Assembly: GCA_964385195.1 (NCBI GenBank)
Contig: CAYLOC010000175.1
Location: 1 to 6,490, forward strand
Reading direction: 5' to 3'
DNA: 6,490 nucleotides
DNA from: CAYLOC01 sp964385195
GTDB lineage: Bacteria > Actinomycetota > Actinomycetes > Propionibacteriales > Nocardioidaceae
Position 1 is the stretch's first letter. Every line of letters starts with the position of its first letter. Shown here piece after piece: positions 5,322 to 6,490 of the stretch. The position numbers and the translations under genes were made by a program. Below the pieces are notes generated by a model. The model searched no databases. It saw nothing but the letters and a program-made list of their open reading frames with translations, and was not told where the DNA came from.

Positions 5322-6490
5322 ATCCGGTCCGGCGCGGACACACCGAGCAGACGCAGGCCGTTGGCGAACACCCGTTGGGTGGCGGCGACCAGCAGTAGCC
5401 GGGCCCGGTGCAGCTCGGTGGCGGTCTCGTCACCGTGCGGCAGCACGCGGCAGGTGTCGTAGAACTTGTGGAAGGCGGCGGCGGTGTCCTCCAGGTAGCG
5501 GGCGATCCGGTGCGGCTCCCGAAGCGCGGCCGCAGCCTGGACGACGCGGGGGTACTCCGCCAGGGCTCGCAGCAGGTCTCGTTCCCGGTCCTCCGCGAGC
5601 AGCTCCGGCGCGAAATCCTCACCGGCCGCCGCTACGCCGAGGTCCTGCGCGTTGCGCAGGATCGAGGCGAGCCGGGCATGGGCGTACTGGACGTAGTAGA
5701 CGGGGTTCTCGGCGGAGGCGCTGGCCCACAGGTCCAAGTCGATGTCGATGTCGGAGTCGGTGGAGTAGCGCACCAGGGCGTAGCGGGCCGCGTCCACGCC
5801 GATGGCGTCGACGAGGTCGGTCAACGTCAGCACGTCCCCGGCCCGTTTGCTCATCCGCACCGGCCGACCGTCCTTCAGCAGGTTCACCATCTGCCCGATG
5901 ATGATCTCCAGGTTTCGGTCCGGGTCGTCGCCGAACGCGCCCGCCAGCGCCCGGTACCGTCCCACGTAGCCGTGGTGGTCGGCACCGAGGATGATCATGA
6001 CCTTGTCGAACCCGCGGCCGCGCTTGTCGAGGTAGTACGCGGCGTCGGCGCACAGGTAGGTAGGCCGACCGTCGGAACGGAGGATGACCCGGTCCTTGTC
6101 GTCGCCGAACGTGGTGCTGCGCAGCCACACCGCACCCTCGGCCTGGTAGGTCATGCCCCCGCTGCGGAGCCGCTCGACCGCTGCTTCCACCTGACCGGAC
6201 TCGTGCAGGCTGCGTTCACTGAAGTAGACGTCGAGGTCGACGCCGAATCCGTGCAGGCTGGACTTGATCTCGGCGAACATCAGGTCCACGCCCTCGCGGC
6301 GGAAGACCTCCTGTGCCTCGTCCTCGGGAAGGTCGAGCACGCCGGGTACCCGGTCGGTCACCGCCCGGGCGATGTCGACGACGTAGGTGCCCGCGTACCC
6401 GTCGTCGGGAACCGGTTGGCCGGCTGCGGCGGCCAGCAGCGACCGGGCGAACCGGTCGATCTGCGCACCGGCGTCGTTGAAGTAGTACTC
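5318..6490 (-). CDS. argS: Arginyl-tRNA synthetase, C-terminal part (partial, runs off the right edge)
   Basis: ArgS is the class I synthetase that charges tRNA-Arg with arginine. The frame is open from the right edge to TGA at 5320-5318, giving 390 residues. The start, the N-terminal additional domain and the HIGH-type motif lie outside; roughly 160-190 residues are missing compared with usual family lengths. Visible, numbered from the edge: EYYFNDAGAQI at 1-11, GADHHGYVGR at 169-178, and RMSKRAG at 212-218, the KMSKS-equivalent loop. YYVQYAHAR is at 265-273, in the family's conserved (Q)YAHAR region, and a C-terminal helical anticodon-binding DALR domain covers about 268-390, ending in APDRM. 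A GTG at 6361 is an internal Val codon, not the start. The stop overlaps the lysA GTG by 4 nt, so argS is probably the first or an early gene of the transcript. Confidence 0.97.
   Translation of the reverse strand, partial: EYYFNDAGAQIDRFARSLLAAAAGQPVPDDGYAGTYVVDIARAVTDRVPGVLDLPEDEAQEVFRREGVDLMFAEIKSSLHGFGVDLDVYFSERSLHESGQVEAAVERLRSGGMTYQAEGAVWLRSTTFGDDKDRVILRSDGRPTYLCADAAYYLDKRGRGFDKVMIILGADHHGYVGRYRALAGAFGDDPDRNLEIIIGQMVNLLKDGRPVRMSKRAGDVLTLTDLVDAIGVDAARYALVRYSTDSDIDIDLDLWASASAENPVYYVQYAHARLASILRNAQDLGVAAAGEDFAPELLAEDRERDLLRALAEYPRVVQAAAALREPHRIARYLEDTAAAFHKFYDTCRVLPHGDETATELHRARLLLVAATQRVFANGLRLLGVSAPDRM

Noticed and set aside
1..6490. A novel or mobile system
   Set aside because: Every gene is a recognised housekeeping gene in conserved order, with uniform composition and strand; no integrase, transposase, terminal repeats, toxin-antitoxin pair or array is seen.

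Overview
The window comes from a very GC-rich chromosome, almost certainly an actinomycete. The evidence is the strong G/C preference at third codon positions, the use of GTG starts, and the gene order argS-lysA-hom-thrC-thrB followed by rho, which is a familiar actinobacterial arrangement. I cannot place it below class or order level from the sequence alone.

All genes lie on the minus strand, so transcription runs from the right edge to the left edge. From 6490 down to 638 there is one compact cluster. The 3' two-thirds of argS (arginyl-tRNA synthetase) overlaps lysA (diaminopimelate decarboxylase) by 4 nt. lysA overlaps hom (homoserine dehydrogenase with a C-terminal ACT domain) by 1 nt. 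hom is 4 nt from thrC (threonine synthase), and thrC overlaps thrB (homoserine kinase) by 8 nt. No internal gap is large enough for an independent promoter, so these genes are probably one transcript whose main promoter lies upstream of argS, outside the window. LysA finishes the lysine branch of the aspartate family. Hom, ThrB and ThrC together turn aspartate semialdehyde into threonine. Aspartokinase, aspartate-semialdehyde dehydrogenase and dapA are not in the window.

From 637 to 342 (296 nt) there is no convincing gene. This spacer holds two hairpins just after thrB that could end or process the biosynthetic transcript. It also holds a further hairpin, a 13-bp palindrome, a weak candidate promoter, and a GC-only hairpin immediately upstream of the rho ribosome binding site.

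From 341 to the left edge is the N-terminal part of rho (transcription termination factor). It starts at GTG and shows the SAP-like Rho N-terminal domain followed by the beginning of the polar, low-complexity insert typical of actinobacterial Rho.

The plus strand carries long open frames (up to about 500 codons), but they are antisense shadows of the real genes. I see no mobile element, tRNA, CRISPR array, defence system or novel system. The window is conserved housekeeping sequence, and the points worth a second look are small: the rho leader, the thrB-rho spacer structures, and a 15-nt tandem duplication inside thrB.
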